This document shows positions 1 to 11,601 of a stretch of 64,000 bases of DNA, piece after piece. The translations under genes were made by a program, and so were the position numbers. The notes beneath the pieces were generated by a model. It worked only from the letters and a program-made list of their open reading frames with translations. It made no database searches and was not told where the DNA came from. How positions within the stretch are numbered: the first letter of the stretch is position 1; every line of letters begins with the position of its first letter. Source of the stretch: Casuarina equisetifolia (taxonomy: Eukaryota > Streptophyta > Magnoliopsida > Fagales > Casuarinaceae); assembly GCA_028551475.1 (NCBI GenBank), contig CM052362.1, positions 11,159,354-11,223,353 on the forward strand. Reading direction: 5' to 3'.

Positions 1-749
1 CCAAGACCTTAAATGTTTTGTTGGTGGGAAGTAGTTTGGATCAATATGATCCTTTAATTATGCTCAGTGGTGAAAATGGTATTGGAGTTTAGGCTAGCGT
101 GGTTGGGTAGCAAAGCATGCTTGTAATGAGTGGCATTGGTTGACTCTACAACATCAATTCCAATCACTGGTCTAATGCATCCCGAGTTCTCCTCAAAGAG
201 ATTGGTGGTAGGTTTGGTCCAAAAGTGAGAACTTATTGATTAATGCCCTTATCAGTCTCCTACTTCAATTAGTATTCGGATGATCAAGTATCCTAAACCA
301 ACCATTCTTAAAGTACACACGCTTTGGGACCAATGGTCAATGATAGTTTTGGTTTCAACTCTCATTTCCCCCCTTTGTTATCACTTTCTAAGTATTGAAA
401 TGGTAAGACTTATTTTGAGATTCTTATTGAAAAGGGTTCTTAGAGAAAGTGCCAATGTAGTAACTAAGCTAGAAAGATAGGGAAGTTAAGCTGTAGGTAG
501 AGCCGCTTGAGTTAGCAGGTAGGGGAAAATTAAGCACCGCAGTGAGCTAGTATCCTTCATATAATTTTTACATTTGATAAAAGTGGTGTGAAGGCCAGAT
601 TTTCATGAAATCTTGTTGTAGTAGTTGTTTACCATTGATGCTTAGTGTTTTCATACTAAAGAAATATCTAAGATTTGTTTGCATTCAATAAATGCATTTT
701 TTCCCTCTTTCCTCTTGATGAACACGTTTCTTATATGGGTTGTAATGCA
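1..749. other. Decayed unrecognised sequence left of copia element 1
   Basis: No intact gene is visible. The third plus-strand frame over about 1-510 reads as longish protein-like stretches broken by many stops, which looks like a decayed coding region, but I do not recognise the family. The right part (about 600-749) is AT-rich and ends at the TTTAG target site. The same host sequence resumes at 5965, so this flank and 5965-6822 were once continuous. Confidence 0.4.
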
Positions 750-754
750 TTTAG
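750..754. repeat. Target site duplication TTTAG, left
   Basis: The 5 bp before the left LTR repeat exactly at 5960-5964 after the right LTR. Confidence 0.9.
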
Positions 755-1060
755 TGAATAGTACTTGTTTCCACACATTCAACCATAAATATAGTATCAT
801 GAAATCAAACAAGAAAGGAGTAGTAGTGACTAACCTCAAGTGCCATTAAAAGAGAAGATCTATTCATAAATATAGAAAATTCTTTCACACATAAACAAGA
901 TACATATGCACGGACTGAGTTTTGCACATTGACGACAGCACACTCACACTCTCACGAACAAACCCTAATACACCTCTTCAATGAGAAAGGCTAACATAAA
1001 GTGGGCCTGGGCTAACATAAATAAAGAGTAATGGGCCTGATACTAATGTTGGACTCTTCA
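755..1060 (-). repeat. 3' LTR of copia element 1
   Basis: 306 bp. On the plus strand it begins TGAATAGTAC and ends ACTCTTCA. Its twin is at 5654-5959. Because the element reads leftwards, this is the downstream LTR, next to the polypurine tract at 1061-1075. Confidence 0.93.
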
Positions 1061-1075
1061 ATTCTCCCCCTCAAC
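1061..1075 (-). other. Polypurine tract of copia element 1
   Basis: On the minus strand a run ending GAGGGGGAGAAT abuts the 3' LTR. Such a tract primes plus-strand DNA synthesis in LTR retrotransposons. Confidence 0.8.
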
Positions 1076-1560
1076 ATCAACTCTAGTGAATGAGCTTTTG
1101 CTTACCCATCCAAGTGTACTTCTATGCTTTCTGAATGTAGGAGAACTCAACCCCTTAGTGAAGATATCAGCAACCTACTCACTTGTTCTCATTGGATGCA
1201 AATTAACTTCCCTTTGAAGAACCTTCTCTCGAATAAAGTGATAATGAACTTCTATATGTTTTGTTCTTGCATGAAACTTTGGATTTTCAACTTTCTTAAT
1301 AGCAGATAAATTATCATAAAATATTTGTATTGTTTCACTTTCAAGTACACCAATATCTTCCAACAATTGCACTAACCACGTACCTTCTTGTGTTGCCATA
1401 GCTGTTGACTTCTATTCAACTTCTGCTGTGGATAAAGAAAAGGTTGGTTGTCTTTTACTGCACCATGAAATAGCGGCTGAACCAAAATTAAATGAATATC
1501 TAGTTATTGATCTTCGATTGTCTTCATCTCCAACATAATCAGCATCATAATAGCCAACTA
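1076..1560 (-). pseudogene. Copia RNase H domain (element 1), broken
   Basis: The minus strand encodes a recognisable copia RNase H: a DADYVGD-like stretch near 1530, a STAEVE segment near 1410 (the usual form is STAEAEY), a tract with YDNLSAI, and ARTKHIEVHYHFIRE, which is the conserved C-terminal signature. A stop follows STAEVE and another falls before VADIFTKGL. The domain would degrade the RNA template during reverse transcription. It ends just before the polypurine tract. Confidence 0.85.
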
Positions 1561-2690
1561 AATTACATTCACCCTTTTTATATAATAGCCCAAGATCAAC
1601 CGTTCCTTTAACGTATTGTAATACTCTCCTGCAGCTTGCAAGTGAGGTCTCCTTGGATTGTGCATAAAATGACTTAATAGTCCAACTGCAAATGCAATAT
1701 CTGGTTTTGTCAACATTAAGTAATTCAAGCTACCAATCAGTTGCCTATACATGGTGGGCTCCTATAATCTTTCACCTTCATCCAATAACTTAATTTTAGG
1801 CTCAATTGGTGTATCAACTAGAACACAATCTTTCATTCCATACTTTTCCAACAAATCTTTTGCATAATTTTGCTAACTCAAAAGAAGGTCATTCATAGTT
1901 CGTACAAGCTCTAGTCCCAAAAAATATTTCAACTCCCCAAGCTCCTTCATTTAAAAATGAGTAAGCAAATTTTCTTTGGCCTGTTGATTTCCTGAATCAT
2001 TATTCTCAGTTATTATAAGATCATCAACATAAACTAGAATGATAGAAATTCTATTACCTTAAATTCTTACAAAAAGACTTGAATCTACATGTGTGACTGA
2101 ATATCCAATCTGTAAAAGAAGCTCTAATATCTTTCCATACTAAGCTTTAGAGGCTTGTTTCAAGTCATACAAGGCTTTCTTTAATTTACAAACATAATTC
2201 TCTCCTCCATTTTCTTTAAACCCCTTTGGTTACTCCATGAATATTTCTCTATCTAACTCTCCATGTAGAAAAGCATTTTTAACATCCATTTGTCATAATT
2301 TCCATCATTTGTTTGCGGCAATTGCCAATAATGTCCGTATGCTTGTAATCTTTACAATAGGACTAAACGTCTCTTCATAATCCAAGCCATACTTTTGAAA
2401 AAAACCTCAAGCTACCAAGCGTGCCTTGTATCTTTCGATAAAACCATCATTTCTCATTTTTAACTTAAAAACCCAACAACATGAAATAGGCCTCACATCA
2501 TTTGGTTTTGGAACCAACTCCCATGTTTGATTTTCTTTCAAAGTCATGAACTCTTCCTCCATTGCTTTTCTCCACTTTTCTTGACTATATGCTTCTTTAA
2601 ATGTTTTAGGCTCAAACTCAAGATCCTCAGTAACAAAACTAGCATCAACAAATTTAAAGTTTTGTCACTTAACTCTAGTAGATCTTCTTA
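1561..2690 (-). pseudogene. Copia reverse transcriptase domain (element 1), broken
   Basis: Conserved blocks are readable on the minus strand. The YVDD catalytic motif is intact at 2020-2031, followed by LIIT and a KELGELKYFLGLE block. The C-terminal end carries [20 protein letters not shown] (1558-1752). Several internal stops and small frame changes interrupt the upstream half (about 2100-2690), so no full-length enzyme can be made. It is the usual position for copia, between integrase and RNase H. Confidence 0.85.
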
Positions 2691-2724
2691 ACATAACAAG
2701 TGTTTCTTGTTCAGCCTCCTCTAA

Positions 2725-4032
2725 CTAGCTTGGTCTATCTTCTTCATGCATTCTAACCAAGGGGATTCCATTACGCCAGAGATTTGTAGATCTTTTAGAT
2801 GTAACAATAGAATCAGTCCTTTTAAGGCCATCCACATGATCATTATCTTTCATTACAATGTCTTCACTTAGTTCTTCATTCTTTTTGCCTCTATAATTAT
2901 CTTCTGAATCCTTGGACTTTATAGGCCACCATGATGATGCTTCATCAAACACTACATGATGGGAAACATAGCATTGATTGGAAACTGGATCATAACATCT
3001 CCACCCTTTTCTTTCTTCATCATATCCAACAAAGATACAACGAACTACCTTTTTATCCAATTTTCCATGTAATTGACTTAGAATAAATACATAGCATACA
3101 CATCCAAAGACTCGAAAGTAACTTACAGTTGGCTTGCAATTCAGCAATCTCTCAAAAGGGGAAACATTTCCAAGTCCTTCTTGAGGCAATCGATTGATGA
3201 TGTAAGTAGCTGTCTGCATACTTTCTGTCCAAAAACATGCAAGTACATTCTTACTATGTATCATACTTCTACATATCTCTGCCAAATGCCTATTCTTTCT
3301 CTCAGCAACTCCATTCTGTTATGGCGTGTTTAGGCATGAAAGTTGTCTTCGAATCTCATGCAACTTAAGATATGATGACAATTCACCTGAAGTATATTCT
3401 CCACCATTATCTGTACGCAAACACTGAATTTTATGCCCAAGCTCATTTTCTACCTTTTCTCTAAATTTAATAAATGCACAAAAAACTTTTGATTTTTCTT
3501 TCAAAAAATAAACCCAATTAAACCTTGAAAAATCATCAATAAAGGTCACCATATATTGCTTTCCTCCAATTGATTTTTGCTTTACTCTTCCAAATACATC
3601 AGAATGAACTAGCTCTAATGGTTTTTGAGCTTGGAATTTTGATTCACTAAATGGCAGCTGAGGAGCTTTCCCAAATTGACAACTAGCACAAATGGATTTA
3701 GTTCTTACCTCCAACTTAGGTATTCCTTTCACCATCATTCTATCCATAATTGTCTTTAACTTATTATACCTAACATAACCAAAACATGCATGCCATATGC
3801 TTGTTGTCTTGCTCCTCCAAGTCTTGTCAACATATGCTTCTTTAGCAGATAACACATATACAGACTTCAATCTTTGTCCCTCCATTATAGGAGTCCCCTC
3901 TACCTTTATATGCTCATACACTTTTACACCATCTAGACCAAACAAGATATAATTCCCTGCATCAGCCAATTGGATCACAGATAATAAATTCTTTTTCATA
4001 CTTGGCACATGGTACACATTATCAAACTTCAT
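2725..4032 (-). pseudogene. Copia integrase (element 1), nearly open
   Basis: Two long in-frame blocks (3319-4032 and 2725-3285) form a copia integrase, separated by a single stop in the conserved NTP-stop-QNGVAERKN segment at about 3317-3319. The first block starts with the GAG_pre-integrase region (VYHVPSMKKNLLSV) and its HACFGYV/CASC zinc-binding region, in which the expected HRLGH histidines have changed. The catalytic core follows, with HSDVFG, then FIDDFSR, then LRTDNGGEYTS. The second block holds the C-terminal RLPQEGL, FGCVCYV and FVGYDEERKGWRC elements. Its role would be joining the cDNA to host DNA. One nonsense change breaks an otherwise well kept domain, fitting moderate age. Confidence 0.9.
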
Positions 4033-4260
4033 TTCTTGTGATTTAGCTCATGACTTGCATTTGGCTTGACCAATATGAGTGATTGGAAGTTCTTTATCAT
4101 TAGCAGTTACCACAATCTTATCACCTTTATAAACTGACTTGCTCATAAACAGATCTTCATTACCAATCATATGATTAGTACACCTAAAGTCAACAATCCA
4201 ATCCCTTTTATAGTTAATCAAATCATCATCTAATAGACCTATTAAAGCAAACTCATCCAT
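4033..4260 (-). pseudogene. Copia aspartic protease region (element 1), active site altered
   Basis: The minus-strand ORF at 4048-4260 carries WIVDFRCTNHMIGNEDLF. In copia proteases this position normally reads W-DSGCTNHM, so the catalytic D-S-G triad has become D-F-R. The downstream VTANDKELPI/HIGQAKCKS stretch is typical of the rest of the domain. A stop separates it from integrase. With the triad lost, polyprotein processing would fail even if frames were continuous. Confidence 0.8.
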
Positions 4261-4367
4261 TGTCCTTCTAAATTCATCACTTTTCTTTATTGCATAACAC
4301 AGAGCTGTCTCTTTTACATTCTAGTCTTTTTCACTTTCAAGTTCTTCTCTCCGATTTGATTGTATCA

Positions 4368-5277
4368 CTAAGTTATTGCTTTGACAACTTGATTCCCCCT
4401 CAGAGCTTTTTTGTTGTTAAAAACTAAATGTAGCACAATTTCCTTGAACTGATCTTCCTTTTCTATACTAACATTGTCTGGCAATATGGCCTGATTTACC
4501 ACAAACATAACATTCTTGACTATGTCGTTCATTTGAACGTTGTTAAGCTTCAACTCCACCTTTTGATGCTCCCCTTAAAGATGAATTCCCTCTTCTTTGT
4601 AAGTCTCTACCTAGATTTTTGTATGATTGTCTTCTTCTTCCTCTACCCCTTTGAGTAAAGAGTGCCTCATCAGTGTTATTAATTGATACATTGGAGAGCT
4701 GATTTTCCAAAGCTTCTTGATTTGCAAGAAGGTTCTCCAATTTAGTCAAACGTGGTTGCACCCGCCATCCTCTCAAGGTAGTGACAATTGGATTAAACTC
4801 AAGTCGTATCCCTCGAAGAATAAGCCTTCTTACTCGATCTTCACTACTTACAGACCTAGGATCAATTTGTCCTATCTCATCACACAAGGCTTTAACTTTA
4901 GTAAAATACTGATTAATTGTCATTGACCCTTGACGAATAACTCCAAGTTCATTTTCTAACATTTGCAAGTTTGCTTCGTTTTTGCTTGAAAACAAGGTAG
5001 CTAAAGTGTTCCAAGCCTTATTAGGAGTTTTAGTTAATCAAATACTCTCCAAAAAATCATCTTCAACAAAGGTTCTCAAAATATATAATGCCTTACCTAC
5101 CTTTACTTTCCACTACTTCAAAGCGTTCTCTTGAATTGGTAGGATTACTTCACTTCTATTTGTTATCTCCCACAATTCATTACCTATTAAATAAGCTTCA
5201 ATACATGAACACCACAAATTATAATTATTTTTATTAAATTTCTTCATGCCTGAAAGTGAACTACCCATCTTAGACAT
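4368..5277 (-). pseudogene. Copia gag (element 1), broken
   Basis: The likely start ATG is at 5275-5277, giving MSKMGSSLSG and then an NYNLWCSCIEAYL block typical of plant copia gag N-termini. At least two stops occur before a 150-residue open block at 4543-4995 (UBN2-like gag with an arginine-rich tail). A frameshift then leads into a clear CCHC zinc knuckle, CYVCGKSGHIARQC, at about 4487-4535. Gag would form the virus-like particle. Frame changes between body and knuckle show the gene is dead. Confidence 0.85.
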
Positions 5278-5347
5278 TTCTTTTTTTTTTTCTTCTCCCT
5301 TGCCTCTAAAACTATCTCCCCTTTTTTTCTTTTTTTTCTTTTTTAAA

Positions 5348-5519
5348 CCACCAAATCTCCCTTCATTATTATCACTGAAACAATTTCTCTCTCTACCAAT
5401 TAGAAACCACCAAATCTCCCTTTACTGTTATCACCAAAACAATTTCTCTCTCTACTAATCAAAAACCACTAAATCTCCCTTTGCTGTTATCACCGAAACA
5501 ATCTCTCTCTACCAATCAG
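5348..5519 (-). repeat. Three 59-bp tandem repeats in element 1 leader
   Basis: Three near-identical units begin at 5348, 5407 and 5466 (period 59 bp). Each starts CCAC(C/T)AAATCTCCC and carries a CTCTCTCT tract. They lie between the primer binding site and gag, so they belong to the untranslated leader of the element RNA. Confidence 0.85.
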
Positions 5520-5639
5520 AATCTCCCTTTTTTTTCTCCATTTTTTTTAACCAACCAGTCCGTCAATCTTCACCAAACAACCTCTTTCTCCACTCTTTTT
5601 TCATGATTCAGTAACACAACACCAGAATAAAACAACTCA

Positions 5640-5651
5640 GCTTTGATACCA
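5640..5651 (-). other. Primer binding site of copia element 1
   Basis: The minus strand reads TGGTATCAAAGC two bases inside the 5' LTR. It closely matches the TGGTATCAGAGC site complementary to the 3' end of initiator tRNA-Met used by most plant copia elements. Confidence 0.85.
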
Positions 5652-5653
5652 AA

Positions 5654-5959
5654 TGAATAGTACTTATTTCCACACATTCAACCACAAATATAGTATCACA
5701 AAATCAAACAAGAAAGGAGTAGTAGTGATTAACCTTAAGTGCCATTAAAAGAGAAGATATGTTCACAAATATAGAAAATTCTCTCACATACAAACAAGAT
5801 ACATATACACGGACTGAGTTCTGCACATTGACGATAGCACACTCACACTCTCATGAACAAACCCTTATGCACCTCTTAAATGAGAAAGGCTAACATAAAG
5901 TGGGCCTGGGCTAACATAAATAAAGAGTAATGGGCCTGGCACTAATGTTGGACTCTTCA
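5654..5959 (-). repeat. 5' LTR of copia element 1
   Basis: 306 bp, the twin of 755-1060, followed by the TTTAG target duplication at 5960-5964. As the upstream LTR it would have carried the element promoter. No clear TATA box was assigned. Confidence 0.93.
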
Positions 5960-5964
5960 TTTAG

Positions 5965-6822
5965 TGCCATAGTGCACAATTGTGGGCTTTGTCTTCTACA
6001 ATTTTGAAAAAACGAACCAAAGGATGCGTTGTTCGTGTGTTCCCTTCCCTGCAAATTCTCTTTCTCATTCCCGTACCAGACTTACCACTCTTAGACACTT
6101 GCTATGTCACCCATAGGTCACTCTTCATACCAATGGGACTAAGTCGCTAGGTCACTAAGTCTATTAACAGCAAAGCAATCTGAAATTTTATTAAATTGTG
6201 CAAAAGCCCACATTCATGAGAGAATAAAGAGGTGGATTTCTATAGATTGCAATGGCACTTAGTGTTGATAAACTTCGTTACATGGTGTTTTCAATCTTTT
6301 GACTTTTTTGTGGGAAAATAATTTGTTAAGCCTTATTAATTCCTGCTGAGCATTTAAACATATAATGCACTAAAAATGTCTTTACGACTTTTCTTAGCAA
6401 AGATGCCAAGTTTTCTCAACACAAACAATCTTGTGAGTGAATAAGGACTTATAGGGACTTAAATACTCTCCTAATAAATGTTGTGATTCATCATAATAGG
6501 AGTGGGCAATAATGTTTTTTCACTCCCTGAATATGTATTTGGAATTAAAATAGGTGATAAAAGCAATATTGTAACCTTCTCCTTAAGCATATTTTAAGGA
6601 TTTTGTAAATCCTAAAGAGATAGGCTTTAGGGCCGTACGGCTCAAAGGCTTGAATGGCTCAACATGGCTTGGTGGTTTGCTGCATAAAGGATCAGTAGTG
6701 AAGATTTGTAGAGCCCTTGTATTGCATAGAAAGCGATTGGCAAAGTAGTCTGAAATCTAGCAAGCAGTTTAGAGTCCAATAGAGAAAGCAACTAAATCAA
6801 GAAAGAGAAAACTTGTATGTTT
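5965..6822. other. Intergenic sequence between element 1 and solo LTR
   Basis: AT-rich host sequence continuing the left flank of element 1. No ORF of interest, RNA gene or repeat boundary was recognised. Confidence 0.5.
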
Positions 6823-6827
6823 GTAAT

Positions 6828-8489
6828 TGATAACTCTATTTTATATAGAGTTATTGTTATTATTTTAGGTTATATTTAATATAATTTTATTAAGTTATAT
6901 TTATATTTAATTGTATTTAAGTATGTTTTTGTTATTTTAGGTAGCAAACCCAAAATGGAAGAAAAGTAAGGAAATGAAGCAAAAATTGGAAGAAAAAGAA
7001 GAGAGAAAAAGAAGCAATTAAGCTCACAAAGGAAAGCACGTGAGGGAGGAACGAAAATAGAAAAGGGAAAAGGAGGCAGTCGGGCTTTTATCGGGGAAGA
7101 GAGAGAGAAACCGAGAAAGGGAGAAAAGACCGGCGGCGGACGAATCGAGGCAGGGGATCTCGCCGGAGCTCAAAGACGACGCGCGACAGCGCGCGTCTCA
7201 GGCGTAGAACGCGGCGGTCGTGCGACAGCCGACCGCCGTTGTCTTTTCCGGCGAGAACCCATCACCGGCGTTTGAAGTGTAGTTTCCGGCCGTTTTATAG
7301 CGATTTCCGGCGATCTGAAAGCAGATCTGGGCTCCTAGAGTGATTTCTGGCATTTCTGTAGCAGATTGGAGCAGTTTCACGGCGGTTTCCGGTGACAACG
7401 GCGAAAGCCATCCGAGCCTTCTCCGCTAGATCTACGTCGTTTTGCTGCAGATTTGGGCGATATCTCGTTAGATCGGCAATCCAGGGATCGTGACCGGCAA
7501 TTTCTAGAGGTTTTCGTGAAGAATGGTGGCGGCGCACGGCGGCGCACGGCGGCGCGTGACCGGCGCGTGACCGGCGCGTGACCGGCGACTGGCCGGCGCG
7601 TGGCGGAGGTGCGTGGCAGCGCGTGGAAGCTCCTTTTCACCCCGTTTTTCTGACAGAACCTCTTCGACCCCCTGATGTGCAGATTTTTGCAATCCTTTTG
7701 TGATTTGAAGACATTTTTGGTGACAGCTTAATGTTTTTAAATTCCAGAATATTTTGTTCACGTTTTTGCACTGATTTAGTTTGTGTAAATATGTTATTTT
7801 AATTTATTGTGTTAGAGCTAAGATGGAACTTAATTATGATGTATGAATGATATGATTGTTTGTGCTTTGTGAGGTATTTTATGAATGTGAAGTTGCATAT
7901 TACTGATCTTAATGCATTTAAGTGATTAGCTACCACTTAATTGATATGATTTGCATATTTGAGTTCGAACGACGACGATATGCAGTTGCTTCATGTAATA
8001 TGCAACCATAGATTAATATGGATAGAAATATACCATATGATTTGTGTGGCTTTAGGTGCAAACTGGAATATTCACATATCTTAATGCACTTAGTTCATTT
8101 AGTTCAGATGTAGACATACAGTGGGTTAATGAGCTAAGTAGGTTCGCTACACCTAGACATAGGGTAGTGAATAAATTAGGAAATTCCGCCATCACATGAA
8201 TAGAATTAATCTTGCAAACATAAATGATTGACATTTGTATTGAGTAATTAGGTGAAATCGGAAGCTCTAACACATTTCATTTATCAATTTTAGATTAATT
8301 TAGTTATTAAATTCATGTTTTACCATTTTTAATTAGCTAGATAAACTCTAGGATCTATTCACCGTTAGTAATTAATTAGTTTAGTAAACACCAATCTTCG
8401 TGGGACGATATCTGTACTTATCATTATATTACTTGTTTGACATATTACTTGTTTGACATGTACACTTGCATGTAAAATTTCACCGAACA
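6828..8489 (+). mobile_element. Solo LTR, probably of a Ty3/gypsy (Athila/Tat-like) or related non-autonomous element
   Basis: A 1,662-bp unit starting TGATAACTCT and ending CACCGAACA is flanked by a perfect 5-bp duplication GTAAT (6823-6827 and 8490-8494). TG...CA ends plus a 5-bp duplication with no internal coding region fit a solo LTR left by LTR-LTR recombination. The stretch CTTCGTGGGACGATATCTG near its right end resembles the conserved phrase before the 3' end of large plant gypsy LTRs, which sets the orientation. A short inverted repeat (AACTCTA at 6832-6838, TAGAGTT at 6846-6852) lies just inside the left end. About 7040-7680 is strikingly CpG-rich compared with its AT-rich surroundings. 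No second copy is in the window, so the family assignment is inference. Confidence 0.8.
7529..7583 (+). repeat. GC-rich short tandem repeats inside the solo LTR
   Basis: Units GGCGCACGGC (about two and a half copies) are followed by GGCGCGTGACC (three copies, 11 bp each). They sit within the CpG-rich part of the solo LTR. Confidence 0.75.
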
Positions 8490-8494
8490 GTAAT

Positions 8495-11400
8495 CCTTTT
8501 AATGATATTCTTAATGGAAAATAAGAAAGGGGTAATAAATCTACCAGCGATAGCAAAGGTAGGATGAATTTGTCCAATTCAAGTTAGGTATAACCCAATT
8601 AAAGCAAGTTAGATGTAACCTAACATACACAAGTTGGATGAAGTCTAGGTGAACCTAGTTAAGCGGATTCATGGAAGCTACATTGTATCGAAACAATGCA
8701 TGTAGGCTAAATGATTAGCTAGATTGAGCCTGATTCAAAAGAGCAAAGAAATAATGAAGATGGGCCATAAAGGCCAAGGCCCAAGAAATTAGGCTGAGAT
8801 GTCAAATCAAGTTGGGTTAAACTCAAACCTAGAAGAACCCATTTGAAGTGTAAATGGATGATTGATAAAGTTTTGCTAAACTTCTCTAATTTTATCTGTT
8901 TGGCAAAAAGAAATCACTACTAGGCTAAGTTATGATCTATTTCGCCATATCCCAAGTAGAATCATAATTGTTGACATTAAAGATTGGCCAAAAGAAGCTA
9001 GGTTGGGTTGCAGATGTCAGGGAAACCAGCCACCAAATGGTAGATCATTTAAAGGACAAAAGTCTAATGATATTTCTGCCAAGTGCAGATCATTTGAAGG
9101 TAGAAAAAGGTTAGGCCAATGGTGATAAACAACAAAAAATGGTTATTGGGTTGCAGAAATAGGTCAAGCTGATTTGCTTTAGGTGTGTGTAGTTCACACA
9201 TGTTTGCAACACCTAGTGTGTAAGTCCCACATGTAGGTAAGTTGTCTTGATGTGTGGATTACATATGCCAATAAGGATTCCTAATTAGTTATTTTAGCCA
9301 ATCTTGGATAGAATTTTGAGCAATGTTTGATGATACATTTGGATTATCATTCCAAAGTTTATAAAGGTTCAAAAATGGAAAAGTTAGTTGTTAATTTTTT
9401 AGAACCTATTTGAGATGTGGCAAGTTTGGTTTACTTTGGTATTGAATGAATAGCATGATAGCTAATGGGGATAATGAAGATGATGAGAGTTATGTTGCTT
9501 TTGGTTCTTTTGTTTGGATTATTCAATGATAATTGTTAATGATTATACGGCCACATAATGAACTTATGCATGTTTTGTTGAGCTTTACAAGACCTTGTTA
9601 CTTTATATTCTTATGGCTTCATTGCTTACTATTGCATTGGAAAGGTGAATTTAAAAGGTTCATCCTAAATGAGGATGTGAAAGGTGTTCTTCATTGGAGG
9701 CCTTGTTAATAGTGACATAAGGTAACAAATTTGTCTATTTTGTGGTTGTCTTGAAGCTTTTTTTATTATGTTTAGCCAAAGTTCAAGGTTTCAATAAAAG
9801 GCTAAAAAGGATTCAAGAGGGAGAGTACTCTTCATTCAGAACTTCTAATACATTATCGGTTGACAATAATAGAAAGGAAGACAAGGTTTATAATGGTAGA
9901 AACAATAAAAGATAAAAGGAAACTTCAATTGTTGGTTCACATTTAATTGTTGAAAAGTAAGAAATGGGAATCACTCTTTAGTTCAAAAAGTAAAATCATT
10001 CTTTAGAGAAAGGTCAATTATTTCTAAAAGGTAACACTACATGATTAGATTGGTTAGTTAACTAGTGTATTAATTTGGTTGAGTGAGACTACTTGTGACA
10101 TAGAAACTTGGAGATTTAGTATTCTTTGAAGGAGAGTTGAAAGATGAGCCAAGGCTACTTGGATAGTTGATGTACTTAGGATTACTCAATTAGCTAATGT
10201 TACTTCTTTAGTTCCCATCCTAGTGTTTGTACAAGTAGTAGATTTAGTTCATCTTTAATCACTCTACATTTCACATGTCCATAAGGGTAAGGTCTAATTC
10301 TGTTAAGTATTTCCTAATTTGAGTCCATGTTGAGGGAGAACTTATGATGGTATTAGTACTTACATTCAAATGATGAATGATATGATGTGGACAATGGTAG
10401 AGTGATTTATTCTCATTTGGTGATTAAGTTGCAACTACTTAAAAGTGGCGAAACTACCTTAGTCTTGGAACAACTTAAGGATAGGCCTATATAAGGTCTA
10501 ATATTACCTATGTAATGGGCATGAGTAGCAAAAGGATACACCTAGGATGCATTTTCTTTACAATGAGATATGGATATAGGCATAATGGTAATCCCAAAGG
10601 TGGTAAGAGTACTTCCTATTGTTTTCATAGTTGGTTGAATGACTAGATATGCCAAATAAGTTGTAGTTGGAGTAGTATCACCTATTGGAGCCTAAAGATA
10701 GCTATGATTGAAGGGGTTAAGAAGTTCATGGGATTGCAAAAATTCCTAGAGGAGCTAGATTTGACTACTTAGATTTTGGAAAACTTTTCAAAGAGTTATA
10801 TGTATAGAGTTAATCATCTATGGTATAGGGTTATTGTAGTAATTAATCTAAATAAGGGAGATTGTTGTGATTTGTCATAATTAATGAGGATAATAATTAA
10901 GCCTTACCTACATTCTAGTGGATTACTAAGCATTCTCGAGGGCTCTTTCCCATGGCCATTAGAATTCATTACTAACACTAACAATGAAGGCTTTGTTGTC
11001 CATATCTCCAATCCTACCTTCTAAGATGGTATACACGTGATCAAATCACACTTGGCTAAATTTTAAACACAAGTTCAAAACCAATGTGATGGCAATATCC
11101 AAATACAAGATTTTTTCCACTACTTGGCCTAGAAAAAAATATTAAAGCTAAATATGTTCTAATATGTTTATCCAAAATAAATAATGTCAATTGCTAACCA
11201 CATCAATCCAATTATACTAATATGAAATGCAATCTAAACTACATTTGTTGTGAACTCAAAGTTACATGGTTCCAAATTGCTCTTGTAAATTATGAACTAT
11301 TACTACAAGATGATTTCAAAGACTATGGCTTAATGCAAGAAATGTTTAGGCAAAATCTAAAGTAACAAAAAAGAAAAATGAAACCATGTGGACATAAGGA

Positions 11401-11503
11401 AAAAAGAATAAGATGCAATAGATATGAGAAACTAAAGAAATCTTCCACTGAACCTGAGTAAGAAATATTGAAAATCACAGCAAGGTTAACACATTAACTA
11501 AAG
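8495..11503. other. 3-kb stretch with no recognised gene
   Basis: AT-rich sequence without long ORFs. It contains short near-repeats such as the AAGTTAG(G/A)T(A/G)TAACC motif near 8580-8620, but no element boundary, RNA gene or conserved protein was recognised. It may be old transposon debris. Confidence 0.4.
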
Positions 11504-11601
11504 GTTAACCTAAAGAAGCTCAACCATCTCTCCCATGCACAAGTTCTAATAAAAGTCAACCTAAAGAAGCTTAACCATTTCACCCATGCATAAGTTCCAA
11601 T
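11504..11601 (+). repeat. Two-copy tandem repeat, 51-bp period
   Basis: Units of about 47 bp at 11504-11550 and 11555-11601 share the pattern GT(T/C)AACCTAAAGAAGC followed by CCATGCA(C/T)AAGTT. The second unit runs into the left end of the old copia remnant. Confidence 0.8.

Larger units (their letters stand above)
755..5959 (-). mobile_element. Full-length Ty1/copia LTR retrotransposon (element 1)
   Basis: Complete 5,205-bp element on the minus strand. Both ends carry a 306-bp LTR starting TG and ending CA, and the element is flanked by a perfect 5-bp target duplication TTTAG (750-754 and 5960-5964). Inside, in element order from right to left, are a primer binding site, a tandemly repeated leader, gag with a zinc knuckle, protease, integrase, reverse transcriptase and RNase H, then a polypurine tract. 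This gag-PR-INT-RT-RH order defines copia. By hand count the two LTRs differ at about 21 of 306 positions (about 93% identical), nearly all transitions, as expected from cytosine deamination in silenced DNA. Stops and frame breaks occur in every domain, so it is non-autonomous now. Confidence 0.95.

Noticed and set aside
5281-5340. T-rich tract as a terminator or poly(A)-related signal
   Set aside because: It lies in the copia leader beside CT-rich tandem repeats and is better explained as low-complexity sequence.
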